Below are positions 24,166 through 44,551 of a DNA stretch of 64,000 bases, piece after piece (the first letter of the stretch is position 1; each line of letters opens with the position of its first letter). Both the position numbers and the translations under genes were made by a program. The notes under the pieces are model-generated. The model searched no databases. It was not told where the DNA came from and saw only the letters and a program-made list of their open reading frames with translations. The stretch is from Serinus canaria (taxonomy: Eukaryota; Chordata; Aves; Passeriformes; Fringillidae), in contig NC_066314.1 of the NCBI RefSeq assembly GCF_022539315.1, positions 55,799,180 through 55,863,179 of the forward strand, read 5' to 3'.

Positions 24166-27100
24166 TGTAGCTGCCACAGGAGTTCTGAGTGTTGCTCCTG
24201 ACTCCATTCAGGATCACTCTGGTGATGTTCACATTCATAGCCCTTCCCTAGTGACAGACAGTCTTCAAAGTGGTAGAGAAGGGGTAGGAGAAATTTCTCT
24301 GCGTCTCTCAGTCATTTTTAGAGGTACTTGAGCACTGTCACTGCTGTTTTGAAGTCCTAGGGAGAGGTGAGCTTGTAATATGTGAGCTCACACAAGCTCT
24401 GAGTTTATTTCCCTCTTTTGTGACACTGGTGACATGCACCAAAGCTGAAAGCTACCCTGAAGTTAGAAGCTGGCCTATTTTTGCAAGTGATCAGATGATG
24501 TCCACAGGACCTTTCTAACTAAATTCTTATGTGGTTTATGTTTGTACCTGGAGAAAACTGGAGCATGGCTCCTAGTGTTACGTTGCTGTGTAAATAGCTG
24601 CCAAGGAGTGAACCTGCTACCCTGCTGAGCTGAAAATAAACGTGAATTGCTTCTAACAGTTTCTTCAGGAGTTATTTTTTCTGTTTTCCTCCCCAGTATT
24701 ATTGCTTAGTGCATTCTTTGATTTATAAAAAGGCAAAATGAAGCTGGTGACAGGAACAGAGTCAGGAGAGCAGGGGGTAAAATACTTTGCAATAACACTG
24801 CAGCAGAAGTACAGCCACCGAACAGTTTCCTACCCCAAAGGATTAAGGACTGACAAATTTACTTTTTTTCTGTAGCCAAATGAGTGCAGCCCTTCATCTT
24901 CCAGTCTCTTTGTCCGAAGACCCATCTTGGCCATGGTTCAAGTGCCCTTCACCACCCCTGAGGGGTCTGTCCCTTGCTCAGAGTTTCCTCCAGAACTGGT
25001 CTGTCCCTGAAGAAGTCCTGCCAGACCCCTCACCCAGCACTTCTTCCCATGGGATTCAGCAGACAGATAAATATAGTTCCAATTTTTGTGACAAGTAGGC
25101 CACAATCACAAAATGTTCTGTGCTGTGCAACAGCACCTTGACTACATGATAGGATGACTGTGATGACTTTTTCGGGACAATCTGGTGGTATTTTATGACA
25201 GTATTTCTTAAAATACTGATGATTATGTTGTTAGATTCATTGCCCCAAGCAGTCACAAAATAAGTTATTAGAATTAGCGGGAAAAAGTATGTTTGTTACA
25301 GATATAAAGCTGTTTTTTACCAACAAAATTAAGATGCTAGTGTAATACTCAGAAGATTTGAGATGACAAAACAGTTGTTGCCTAAAGAATATTTCTGAAA
25401 ATTTCATCTTTAGTAGCCCTTTGGTATTGAAAAAAAGTAAGCGACCAAAAAGTAAGTGACGAAATTTATGCAATAGTAGCTTATTATTTTCCTGCATTCT
25501 TCATAGGTATCTTAAAGGATGTTTAATTCTCATAATGCCTTAGTTATTTTAAAACTGTTACCCCTTCAGAAGAAATTTGCAAAGTTACTTCTTTATGTTC
25601 TTTAGTTTTCTATAAGAGCTATTCACGTTGAATTACAAAACCCAACAGAGCATGTGAGAAAAACAGGAGAGGTGCTCAAAATACTTAAATAAATTATGTT
25701 CTTTTCTATATTTCTTCCTAGCAGAATGTAAAGCAAACCAGGCAGGATCCTTGGCTTTTAAATTCCTCTCACCTGGGGTGTTGTTTCAGCCTCTGAGGAG
25801 CACTCTCCTGTTTAATATGTATGATAGCTCCTCATGAATATATGTCTTTTCTCTGCACATGGAATTTTTGTCCCACTCTCCCTATCGAATCTGAGGCATG
25901 AGAGAAATAGGATTGTATTACTTCTGCAAGTTTGTGACTTTTCCATAATCAACTATTAGATTTATAAACTATACTAACAGCACTGGAGATGTGGGAAATT
26001 ATTTGGGCTATGGAATGAAACCAGTGTGTACACATTTTAAGGAAAAAAAAAAATTACAGCACAGCTTTCATTTAAAGGCACTGTACACTGCTGAGCTGCT
26101 CATCAGAAAAACCGAGGGAGAATATTAAATATATCTGCCTTGCTTTTTGTCTTGGTGAAAACCCTGTTAGCTTTTTGTTCTATGCTGCCTTCAGGGTGTT
26201 AAACGACTAAGCTTTTTCTTATGGTATTTTATATAATTTGAAAGAAATTCTGCAGTGTACACTGGGTTAGATTAAAAAAAAGGAGAAAAAACAAGTTTAC
26301 ATAATCAGTACTCTTTAAAGAATTTGCAACTCTAGTCTATTTTGTTTAGTAATATTAATTACAGAGGAATAAGGGAATTTTTCACTGTGATCTGACTTCT
26401 TTTGTATTGCCAGCATTTTGGGTATTAGAGCAGTGAAATATCCATTACCTCCACCATTGTGGATTGGGGTGGAACTTTCAGCTGATTTTCAGCTAAGAAC
26501 TTCTAAGAATAGGTCCTATTTATGCAGCTAGTTTGGAAAGCAGAAGAAAATACCATGTGTATAAAAAAACCCCTGTCTTATCAACTTCCTACAGGAGCAG
26601 ATGCTGCCAGATCTGCAGTTCTTAGCACTTTGAACCTTTAAAATATGCTTTGCAACAGTAATTAACTAGCAGCAAGTAATATGTTTGAAATAAACTTCCA
26701 ATTATATGTAATGTTTCCGCAGAGGTGCATTTTAATATTTTCAATTAATTTAAATTCCTTTTTAATTTTTCTTGCATTACGTCTGGACTGGAGTCTTGTC
26801 AGTTGACATGAAATAAAGCATGTACGTGAGTCAGACCTGCTAATTAATTTTGTTGCTCTGTTTGTTGTTTGTTTTTTCTTTCAAATTCCCAAGTATTTTG
26901 ATGAAATGCATTTGATTAGTGTCACATTCATCAGGAAAAAAATTGCTTGAAGAAAAGCTGATTTTATCATATTACTTGTTTTGATGCCAGGGAAGGAGAG
27001 AGATTTTAAGCTGGTGCTTATAGACTAAGCAAAATGTTACTGTGCAACTGTACCAATCTCAGTGCCAGGAATGTAGCCTAGAGCAGAATCTTGTCTCAGA

Positions 27101-30100
27101 TTTTAGATGCAGAGCATGCTCTGATAAAACCCAAACTGAAGCTTTTCTGTAATGCCAGTAAAAGCAGAAACAAGCAGCTAATATTTTTTTCTAGTGTAAA
27201 TTCTTAAGGCTACATTGATGCTCTTTCCTAACCTTTAAAGGCTCTTGGTGTTTCTTGCTCCAGAGAAGTGTATTAGTTATTTTGTCATTGTTATCCAGCT
27301 GGAAGGATATGGTTATTCTCCTTTACACTGTAAATACTCACAGAATTGACAGGATTGACAGGATTGACAGTCTAAATTTCATGGCAGTGAATCCTACTTA
27401 ATGTTGCAGTCTTGGGTCCTGCACTAACATTATTGACTCTGTCCCATCTGATGACTTTTTAATCTCTGTTCCACACTTCAGAGATTCACAGCTCCTACAC
27501 CCCACCAGGCAGACAAATAAATATCTTACATAAGCAGTGGTTATTTGAGTCCTTTGACCAAGGCATGAGTTCTTAATAGAAAAAGCTTATGATAGTTGTT
27601 GAAAGTGGAAAACCAGAACAACTGGGGGTTTTCTGTCTCACACTAGTTCAACCCATCTCTTTTTCTGTACTTTTTAAGAGGCAGTACAAAACTCCACAGA
27701 AATCACACAATCACAAATTGTAGCCACCCTATATATTTTTTCTCTGCTGTTTCCTTATGTAAGTTAGTCTTTAATTTTTTCTGCTTTCAAAACTCCCACA
27801 TGATGCATAGCTTACATCTTTCATTTTTCCAATCAAAACAATGCCATTTGGAAACAGAATATTATTTTCAAACTATGCTCATGAATGAATTATCTTCAGT
27901 ATTTCTGCAAGTATTGATCCAGTTCCAGCAGACAGTATTCCCCCTCTCCTGCTTCAGAGCCCTGAGGTTTTAATACTTTTTCTACCCTGTAGGTAACTGA
28001 GCTGTGATTGTTATCTGCAGCTTGAAGAACAGCTCCCTTTCCATAACCAGGACGATCATTTTAGTATCAATCTCTGTAGATTGCTTTGAGATCCTTTGGA
28101 AATGGAAGTTAGTTAGGCTTGTCATGTGATGCAACTTACCCAGAACTATCCCTCAGACAAAATTAGACCTGAATCTGGTAACTCCTAGGGAGAACAAGGA
28201 AAGCACAAACAGCTACAGGGGGAAAGCTCAGCCAAGGCTCTGAACTACATCCTTGCTGTTTCAAATAATTCAGGTACAGATCAGAAAGAAACACAAAGGA
28301 ACTGGTAACAACCTTACATCACTGTAACATATTAGTGACACCAGAAATGACCATTAATTAACATGTGGAGAAATCTAAAGCAGCATTGCCTGAAAGTGAT
28401 GAAATTCGTGACCTTCTGGCCACCTACATTAGGCAGTAAAACAATTTTTGCTGAGGACAGGAACCCCATCACACAGAAGGCTAAACTTGAGTTGGAACTG
28501 GTACAGGAACAAGCTGTACCAACAGGTTGCTCTTGGACAGTTTTACCAGGTGGAGTAAGGGAACTTGTCATGACCAAAGCAGTCTTGGCTTGGAGAATTT
28601 AATTTAATTTATCACCTAGAGCAAAGTTTTGATTACTGACTCGGCCTTTGAGAAAAAAAAGAAAAACTAAACTATTGAACAATATTTTGGTAAACACCTT
28701 TTTTTTTTTTTTCCTCTTCCTCCCAACTCAATTTCAGTCCAACACCACTCCCGAGAGGGTTGAGACCTTCTTGGTCCCACTTTCCTTGTTTTTCCCATGT
28801 ATTACACTCAATCTCTCCCAGTCCCTTCAATGTGGTGGGCAGTGCAGGAGGCTGAGGCTAAGATGCAGTGGTTTCTCTCTGCCAATCCATGCATTTGGCT
28901 CATTTTCCTCCACTCTGATATAGGTTTTCCACAAACCACAGTCCCTCAGGTGTGTCCCTGCTCTGGGTGTTGCTCTTTCTTAAATCTGTTTGAGCAGGGG
29001 TGTCACACTCTCTGTTGGGGATCTTCTGACTGGTTTTGACAGGCTGAGGTTTCTGAAGCATCCTGGCTGTTCACATCCATACCAAAGTTATCTGGAAGTA
29101 GCTGTGAGAAAGCTCCTGCACACAGCAGCCTGGCAGCCTTGCTACAGAAACCCTGCTCAATACAGACTTGTGGCCCCTGGTACCCCTCACAGACACAAAT
29201 GGAGTTTTCAGTTGGATTATTTGTGTGTGTGTGTTTGTGTTTCACAGCTAGAAATTGCCAGCCGCCCACTAAATCATCCCCCTCAGCAAGCAAAGCTTAG
29301 ATTTTAAGTCACTGAGTGGCGTTCTTTTCTTGTTGCTACCTCAGTCTTAATTGCCCAGCATAGCTTACTATCCTTTTAGAATTGTTTCTTTATTATCTTG
29401 TTCAAGCATATGCTGCTAGACCAGGTGGCATGTTCAGATCCTCCCTGGGGACCAGGCTCTGACCCAGAATTCTTTGCAAAGGAGATTTTTGTAATTTTGT
29501 AGTTTGGACAACCCAACACCAACTGCAGAAAGCAGGGAAAATGTCCAAGCTATTTGGGAGCAACTGGCCTACAAAAACTCAGTCAAGAGAAGTGTGAGTG
29601 CATCATGTCAAATTACAGCTCCTTCTACATGGGATACCTTACTTCTCTGTGTTCTTTGCTTTCTGGAAAAATATGAGATTATTACAATAAAAGAAGATGC
29701 TGAAATATGAACCTGCCTCAGAAGCTTTGTGATTTTTCAAGAGCTCAGAAACTGGCACAAATACCCACTTCATTCTGCCTTCTGGAACTGCCAAATTTGC
29801 AAAGTTTATGAAACATGTTCATAGTAAAATAGGGGACCAGATACCAAATACTTTTAAGTTGCCAAAAATCCAACAAAATTTAAAACACAAGAAGAAAATG
29901 AGCCTTTTTTTTTCCCCAGGCCTGCACTGTGATTTCTATTTTGTTCCAGAGAAAGAAGGCACAGATAAATGTATCAATGAGAGGGATACAGCAGAGAGCT
30001 GTTGCTCAAAGACAATTCAGCAGTGTTTCCTTGGCAGTATGTCAAGAGGAGGAACTACCTTATTGTTGCTGCTTCTGGCAAAGAAATCAGAGCTTTTCCA

Positions 30101-33100
30101 GTCCACAAATGGCAGAACATCAAAATGTTACAACACTGTGTTCCTAGAGCTAATGAGGGGGTTCTTTCATTAATGAAAGATCTATGAATGTAAAGAATGC
30201 TCATTTCAAATTGTGCTTTGTAAAGAGCAGAAGCTTGTTATTAGAAGTTCTAGAGATCAGGGAGACAAGGCTTTTTTTTCTGACTCTGTTTCATTGTATA
30301 GCCTTGAGGCAAGCCAGTCCACATGCCTGCACCTCCATTTCCCCAGCAGCAGGCTGAGACAGTACGAGCTACCCCATGGAGCCACTGGGAGTCCAAATAG
30401 AAAATTTCTGGAAGAACTGAGACTGGTACATGGAACTTTGTGTATAAGTGTGAAGTAACAGCATGCAAACTAAGGAAATATGATCAGACCGGTCACTGCT
30501 CATTTTCTGCTCTATGCTCCTTGGAAAAAATGTACTGAGTGAGCGAGATCTGAAATATTCCAATGTTACATCTGAACAACCACTGGAAATTGGAGCAATA
30601 GTTATTTCAGATTGTAATTTGCATTACCACCTTCTCCATCACTATTATATACATTTTCACATAGTGAATTGTAACTTCACCCCTGCCTTTTCTTGGCTCC
30701 CATTCTAAAGGGCTTGTTTGACCCATTGTGTTCTACTTTTTCTTTCCTAAACACTTTATTAGATTGCCAGCATTTCTACATAATGATACCACTCCTTCAA
30801 TAATATGCTCATTTTGCTCTTGGGTTCAGAACACCTCTAAAGAAAAAGAAGGGTCCTCCCTGTGTGAGCTGCTCCCTCCTTTGCCCTGCCATGAATTTTC
30901 TATGTAACAACAGGCAAAAGCAATTAGGATGTCCTGTACCTGCTGGAGCAACCACCCACCTAATCTGGAGGAGCTTTTTCTGCAATACGTTTGGCATTAG
31001 TTTAAGTCTTTTTCACTCCTGCCTTGGAAATGAAGATGCTACTTCAGTGCTGGGCTTCCCACACAATTCTGCCAGGTTCATCTATATCCTGCAGTCTCCT
31101 CACTCATCTGTCCTCACTCCCCTCCCACACCTTGTTCCACCATGCTACTACCTCCATCTGCACTCCACAAACTGAAAATACACCAGCTTTACTTCCCTCT
31201 TTTCATCCCAACACAACTCATTCCTAGTCAGAAGGGTCCTCCTTTTTCAGACTCTAATTTTCACCTTCAGTTGCAAAGGGAAAGAGGGGAATTTCTTATT
31301 TCTTTACCTCTGAAATATGCCTGTGTGTAGTGTGCTTCCTTCTTTCAGGGTTTCCTGTGACACAATGCTTTCTTGGCATTCTTTGCACTCCATAGATGAG
31401 AGACACTTTAGTGGTTGTAGACTTTTCTGAGAGCTACAGGTTCTTTTTTCTCTCCTTTTTCACTTGCAAGTTTTTCTGCAGTCACCCGAAGCCCATGACT
31501 GTGTATTACTCCATGATTTTTCCACCCTGCGTTTCACTGTTCATTTCCACTCTGTGGTAGGAGGTGTGGCAGAAAAGGTGGATGTGTTTGTGTTCCAGGT
31601 GTGTTTGGGACAAGCATGGTGTGGTGTACAGGAAGTAGCCACACTTCTGGGTGTGTGGGCAAGGTGGTGTGTTCACAGGTGTGTATGCACTGTGGGAATG
31701 ATGTGAGACGTGAGGAATTTTCAGCCCTGCTCACTGGCTGCAAAACGTCTTTGAACCCCAGGTCATGGAGATAGGGGATGGCTGCTGCGTGAGAGAACAT
31801 CTCAGCCTTCTGTCATCTCTGAGAGAGAAGGTGGTTGGAGGGTCACCAGAGATTGGGGAAACCTTTCTTGCTAATCTTGCTGGGAAAAGGACAGGTGCTA
31901 CTGGAGGAATAGCAGCATACCAGAGGACACAAGAGGCAAAGGAAAGGTACAGGGTTTCCACCAAGGAGGAGAACTGTCTGTACAAGTGTATACGCCATGA
32001 ACTCCTGATCTCCCTGACACTCAAACAAACGCTGACACCCGAAACACTCTCAAGTTTTGCAGACAGTTGCCACCCTCTTGTCACCTTCTGTGCTCCATCA
32101 GTCCCTTGGGAACAGCATCCATAATCTGCTGAGCGCTAGCAGAAGGGATCTTATTTGGGAGAGCAAAGCCGGATTTTCAGCAGCAAGGAAACAGTCTGCA
32201 GATTTGGTGGCAGCTGGGACACTTGCCACATGTGCTGGCAACAGTGAGTAGGAATGCTTTTGCCCTTGTAAACAGCAGAGAGTTAAATCCTCTGCAAACA
32301 GTAGGAATTTATTAATGTGAGGATTTACATTTGCTGACCTCAAGGTCTGCTGCTACATGGAAAATGGTAAAGGGGTCAAGTAGCAAGCTAACAAACCCAA
32401 GGTTTTACCAGCCCGAAAGGGTTATATCCATTGGCTTAAGGATGGTGAGGCACAAACACTGCTACCTCCTGAAAGCTCTCTAGGTTTCTGAATGGTGTGT
32501 GGACACTGCAGGAGGTAGCTCAAGTGATAAAGAGAGGGTTGTGACAAAAAGCCAAAACAGGGTCCTGAGCTCTGACAAAGACTCCTCCCATGTATGGGGG
32601 GAATAAAGACTGGTAAGAAAATGAATCAGATCAGTTTTTCCTTCAGCTAATAATTCAGTACATTCAACCTTACTGCAGTTCTAGCAATGTCCTCACTTGA
32701 AAGTTAGGACCTTTATGTTCTCCCCCTGCTTCCATGTAGCACTGTTTTAAGCATTTGTTAACAATCTTTTCATTCCCAAAGAACAGTACAACATGCAGAT
32801 GGCATTGGACAGAGTGCAAAATCAGGGAGAATCAGACCCTTTCTTTAGGGAAAGGTGCTGCAAGATCCAGCTTTTTCAGTAGAATATTAACTAACTCCTG
32901 TAACACATCTATATCGAGGCCTGGGCTGTGCTTTGGGATGCCTGCAAGCTTCTCGGAACACAAACACCTCCAAAAGATTGGCAACAGGGGCTGGGGCAGT
33001 TGTTGTTTGTGGTCAGGTGTGCTCTGCTTGGGTCAGTCCTGCAAGTGCCCTGCCAGCAATGAGCTTTCCAGTCACTCTCTGTGCCTCACCCTGGGGAAGC

Positions 33101-34740
33101 ATTCATCTGAGACCGAGTGACAACAATTTTCATATGAGACTACCAAGTGACTTTTTTCCCTCTGGTAGTCTTATTTCTGTTTTAATCAGTGTTTCTTTCA
33201 TCTCAGACATGACTGTTTTATGGAAAACATCAGTGTTTAGCACAACTTGGGACTTTTTATGTTAGTCCAGATAAGTCCTTCACAGTGATGTTGTAAGGCC
33301 CCAAAATAAGTGATCTCTTAACTTGGGTAGTCTCTGCTCCAGAAAAATATTTTCTTCAAAGGAAAGCACCAGGATGACTGGAAAAAGGATCCCAGGTGCA
33401 GCAATAGTGACCGAGGCAGAGTATTAATTATTTAACCTCTCTAAACCAGCTGAGCTCATCATTTCCCCCAGGCCTTGCTTTAATACCATTTCTATAATCC
33501 ACAAAACAAAGGTTATAAATAAAACAGCCTAGGAGCATAAGCTAGTATTCCACATTTGGAACAGGTAAATTACATTCAGCAATGTACTGGCCTGCACATT
33601 TTGTGTTAGTGCCTCTCAGCAATGGCACTGATACAAACATGCAAAGCAGTATGGCAGGTACAAACATCTGTGGCACCAATTTCTAGGAAAGGGGTGAGAG
33701 GGGAAGTGGGAGATGACTACTTAGATATACTTCATATCACTTTTCTACCTGAGCCAGCAGATGATACCACAATCCACACAGAAAAATCTTTACTGTATTC
33801 GAAACTGAAATTCAAATTATTTCAGCTAATAGAGTATGCTTTTAGCTGCATCTATGCCCATCTGGCTGTAGTCACAGCACCCTTCTGCCATACAGGGGCA
33901 GCTTGTTTCAGTCACAGTGGTGGATATAAGCTCAGAAATTGCTGCTGTGGGCAGGCTCCAATGCAGGATGAATTACTGTATCCTTCAGCAGCAGCAACAG
34001 AAGCTCTCAAATGGCTCCCCTCTGTATGCAGCAGGAAGAGAAGGTCTCATTAAGCATAGCAAGTTTTATGCCTGTGGATTTCAGTGTTCTAATTCTTCAC
34101 TTTATCACTCCAAGCAACTCCCTCACTCATTGAAGCCAATGGTCCCCCTGGAGCATGGCCATGGCTGGATCTGATTCCTGCCCCCTCAGCCAGAGGGACC
34201 CACACAAACCACAGGTGACATGGAAGGAGAGAGGGAGGGGCAGGAAGTAGCACGTCTGTCACTGCTTCTCCAGATGAAAGCATGCATCCCTTTCCTCTTC
34301 ACATGCTGCCAGAGCCTGGCTTGGAGTCTGAATGGTGCTGAACAAATGGCACCTGCTGGTTTTGCCAGCTCCCAGCAGGACTCCTTCCCCCTCAGTGCAC
34401 AAATATCCACAAGGAAAAGCAGCCTCATTTGTCACTACTGCAGGCTTCTTTTTCAAGGGATCCCAGATTTCCTTATCTTTGCTCTCCTACCTTTAGAGGA
34501 CCTTGTGGCATGGCAGGCACCCTGGGCCTCTCACTTCTTCCCCATGATGAGTTCCACCTCAGCCTGGGCTGCAGTGACACAGGACGGACGCGTGATTGCG
34601 TGAGGGACTTGGCTGGCACAGCACATGGGACTTGTCCTACTGCACCCATCAGAGGCAGTGGAGCACAGCCAGATGTGGTGACCAGCCCCATCCAAAAGTG
34701 ACGAGGCAGGAAGCCCGCTGACCTGCTAGGGCCTGGCAAA
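24166..34740. other. gene-poor intergenic stretch of about 10.6 kb
   Basis: AT-rich DNA with no recognisable exon, RNA gene or long interspersed repeat. Minor items: a 10-bp GACAGGATTG repeat near 27345-27372, a T-run at about 28698-28711 and GT runs at 29222-29240. Open frames up to 121 codons (29808-30173, 31731-32124, 32755-33120) show no domain and no conserved splice structure. This is the interval that holds the KLR lectin cluster and MAGOHB in mammals; no trace of them was recognised. Confidence 0.55.
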
Positions 34741-34762
34741 GGCAGGACCTCGGCAGGCTCAT

Positions 34763-35113
34763 GGCTGTGCAGGGCTGAGGGCAGGGCCTCAGCGGGTTCG
34801 AGGCTGTGCAGGGCTGAGGGCAGGGCCTCGCCGGGCTCGTGGCTGGGCAGGGCTGAGGGCAGGGCCTCGGCAGGCTCATGGCTATGCAGGGCTGAGGGCA
34901 GGGCCTCGGCGGGTTCGTGGCTGTGCAGGGCTGAGGGCAGGGCCTCGGCGGGTTCGTGGCTGTGCAGGGCTGAGGGCAGGGCCTCGGCGGGTTCGTGGCT
35001 GTGCAGGGCTGAGGGCAGGGCCTCGGCGGGTTCGTGGCTGGGCAGGGCTGAGGGCAGGGCCTCGGCAGGCTCATGGCTATGCAGGGCTGAGGGCAGGGCC
35101 TCAGGGGGCTGTA
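34763..35113. repeat. 39-bp minisatellite, nine units
   Basis: Units start at 34763, 34802, 34841, 34880, 34919, 34958, 34997, 35036 and 35075, each built on GGCTGTGCAGGGCTGAGGGC plus a CCTCGGCGGGTTCGT-like half. A partial unit precedes at about 34741-34762. Because 39 is divisible by three, two minus-strand frames stay open through the array (34473-35159, 34649-35200) and would encode 13-residue repeats. No ATG context, splice partner or family supports translation. Confidence 0.9.
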
Positions 35114-36168
35114 CAGGGCCGAGGGCAGCTTCAGGCCAGCCTTGCTGCAGCAGCGCCAAGAGAGGTGGCCACAGTCCTGAGAGGCTGACAGGGACAGCAC
35201 GAGGAGAGATACAAACAGTCCTGGGTCATGGGCATTAGGGCAGGTGGCCCAAGGTGCCTGGCAGGGACAGGTAAGGCTAGTGATGCCCCATCACTGTTCA
35301 AGGCCTTAAAATGGCAGAAAATGCATCATTGCATTCATTATGCATTTTTAAGACTTTCTTACATCATCCAGGTCTAATTAAAAGTCCCACTAGTGGCATA
35401 ACAAGACACAGCCAGGTGTGTATGTGACAATATCACCAAAAATAGGAGAGATGGGACTTGTCCTGGGAAACAGGAAAGAGTAAACCTGGGGTTGTGGGAA
35501 AAAGCAGCAGCAAAACTTCTAGCAAAGTTGTCCCTTCATTTACAAGCCCCCATTGGGAAGAAATGCTAGTCACCCATTTTGGACCAATCTGGGATTTTTC
35601 AAATGCATCTTTATTGGTAAGTTGATTAAGCTCTAGTCTGAACTTTATTTTACAAGAACCTGCAGCTAACCAACACAAAAAAATTACCATCATTACCGTG
35701 TACAATACTAGCACAAAAACAGAAATGCCACACTTCAATTGAAAGAACTGTAAAAGAACTAAATTAAATAGTAAACTCTACACGTAACAAACAGTTGTGA
35801 TTAGTCCCACGTGTCATTTAAACCCAGCAGTGAGAGGGGAGGACTGAACACAGAACCAAGCACCCCAGATGCCAACTCTTTCTCCCGAGTGTGCTTAACT
35901 ACGTGCTTGGCATGAACAAGTGGGACAGCAGCAGAGAGATGCACACCATCTGCCTGTGTCTTCTCTTTTATCCTAGAAAGCCTCCTGGGTCTGTCCTCTG
36001 CTTCAGAATATTCAGAGCTTCCCAAAACAAGAGATTGATGCAGATTTGCACCCAAAGGATGTGAAGAAAGCCTGGTCGTTGAAGGAGAGCGAGTCTAAAA
36101 GAGAGGACTGAGCAGTACGGGCAGTGCAGTTATCCAAGTTGGCAGTAGGTACAACTCATCCAAACACA
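35114..36168. other. region downstream of GABARAPL1, possibly its distal 3' UTR
   Basis: No gene seen. A minus-strand AATAAA (TTTATT at 35610-35615) is a possible distal poly(A) signal of GABARAPL1. Minus frames at 35433-35738 and 35801-36055 have no recognisable domain. Confidence 0.4.
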
Positions 36169-36174
36169 TTTATT
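36169..36174 (-). terminator. candidate GABARAPL1 poly(A) signal
   Basis: AATAAA on the minus strand, about 2.0 kb beyond the GABARAPL1 stop codon. The mammalian transcript has a 3' UTR of more than 1 kb, so the distance is reasonable. A second copy at 35610-35615 is an alternative. Neither is proven. Confidence 0.4.
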
Positions 36175-38179
36175 CCAGATGAACACAGGATGGAACAGCA
36201 AACCTGAAGTTCAGGATGTAATACTGGGGATATTATGCCAACCACTTCATCATCTGTGCCCTCATTTTCTGTCTGCCCATTCTGACTACTCTGCATTCTC
36301 TGTGGCTCCTCCCTTCTCTCCCATTCTTCTGGTACTTTCCACCCACACAGGCAGTAACCCTCCCATCCCACCACACTGCCCTCCCTGACCTTGACACGGT
36401 TCTGCCAGTAACTCCCACTTGACAATCCCATCAGCTCTCCTGCCTCATGCACCTCCACGTAACAACAGTCAGAGAAGGCTGAAACCTGATTTCCTGTTCC
36501 CCACACTCAGAGGAGCACTCATCTTGATTTCTCATTCCTGAGGAACACAGGGAATGGTGATCTAACTTTACAAGTAAGTAAACTGAGCAAACGCCTTAAA
36601 CTTCGTTTGGAATTCACCTGTATTCTCCATCCTTCTTCTCTTTTGCCCCCTCTTGGTCCCTCTTTTAAATGTAGGAATGTTTACAGTAATTCAGGCCTAC
36701 TTCTCTGATTTTTAGGTAAGACCCCAGAATTTTCCTGAATGTCAGCTCACTCTCCAAGACCTACTCCTTCATCATAGTTACGGCAGTAATGGGAAAATCT
36801 GCTGCTTGTGCCACTGAGAAGAAACTACTTTGGCATGACAGCATAAGGCTTGCACAGCATCTCACACCCTTCTAAGAACAACACTGGCTTAAAACAAAAT
36901 AAGAAAAAAACCTACAGATAATCTGTTCCTTTTTCCCTTCAAGTCTAAAAGAACCTCTCTTGTGGCATAGAGAGGCACTGTTACCCAATCACAAAAAGCC
37001 AGCAAAACACATGTGGCAATGACTGATTTCCTATGCTTGGCCACGTGGTGCAAGGGCTGTAGAGGGATGAGACATGGAAGGGAAGGCTAAACCCACAGGA
37101 GCTCTGCCATCTTCAAATCTGCAGAAGACTGGTACAAGGACAACACTGATAGATAATTTTCTGTGTTCACCAAAAACAAGACCACTAGTAGTTAGTTGCC
37201 TTAATGCACAGCAAGGGTGACTAAAGTTAGGTATCAGGAAAAGCCATCTCACTTGTAGGCTAGCTAGGAACTGAACAAACAATCTCAGCAGCCTCCAGGA
37301 TCTTCCTCATTGAAGTTCAGTAAGAACAAGTTTGATGAGCAGCCAAGGTGGACATGTTTGGGATACTCAGTCCTGTCTCAGAGCTTGGGGCTCTTGAGGT
37401 CCTTTCTAGCCCTGTGCTTAAGAGTTTATCAGTTGACTACACCGAAAAGAACAAAAGGGTCATTTTTCTGTCCAGCAGTTGCAATTAAAGGAAAAAAAAA
37501 ATTGCAGAATTTTTCCTTCCTTTCCCCAACCTTCATGTCTCACAGCTGAGGAGTTCCCAGCCCTCAGAGTAAGCCCTTCTAATAATACTGATGGACAGAG
37601 CTACCAGCCCTTCTAATACTGATGGAAATGATGGGAAACACAGTACCCTTGGAACAATTCACAGGCAGTAGCTGGAGTGAGGACTGTCAGCACAGGACAG
37701 TCTTGTGTGGGCAGAGTAAAGTATTTCACAGCTCACTGAATGGGAGCCGTGGACAAGACAGGACAAGGTCAGTGTACAATACATGGCATGCCTTCTTCAT
37801 CCAATGAAAGGGTTACATGAAAATGGCCATCCTGCCCAGTCACTCTCTTGGAGCTTCACTACACTGGCTTGTCTAGCAGCCTCCAGCACTAACTACTTCC
37901 AGCTGTGGCAAGAGAAGAATTGTGAACAGTGGAGTTTCCCCAGCCCCCCCAGTGTGGAACCTCCCCTTAGTCTTCAAGTTCACCCTGTCCCCCTACCCTG
38001 ACTCCCCTCAATTTAAGAAAAAATGGTGATAATTAATGTGTGGAAGCTGATGACATTGTGCATGTGGTTCACTTCCAGTTCTCTTTTTCTCTTCTCATGC
38101 ATCCTGCCTCTCCAGCAACCCCCTCCCCGCCAATCCATTCCATCAGTCCATCCAGCCTGCATGCCTGGGGGGCTGCTGC

Positions 38180-44461
<6,282 letters not shown>

Positions 44462-44532
44462 CGGGGAGTTGCGGTGCCCGGGATGGGGAGAGGTGAGGGG
44501 ACAGGGAAGGGCGCGTCCTGTTCGTGCAGCGA

Positions 44533-44551
44533 TTTATTGCCCGGCAATAAA
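44533..44551. repeat. 19-bp palindrome with AATAAA on both strands
   Basis: TTTATTGCC, one C, GGCAATAAA: nine-base arms around a single base. Each strand presents AATAAA. It is followed by AAAC repeats and a T-run. It may be a chance feature of a low-complexity patch upstream of the GABARAPL1 promoter. Confidence 0.55.

Noticed and set aside
23448..24207. 168-codon minus frame and neighbouring frames on both strands
   Set aside because: They overlie the probable LTR, including its 26-bp repeats, and have no recognisable domain.
34763..35113. CRISPR-like array
   Set aside because: Units are contiguous with no unique spacers, and the genome is avian; it is a minisatellite.
34473..35200. 228- and 183-codon repeat proteins
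   Set aside because: Not listed as genes: frames stay open because the minisatellite unit is 39 bp; no start context, splicing or family support. Kept only as a finding.
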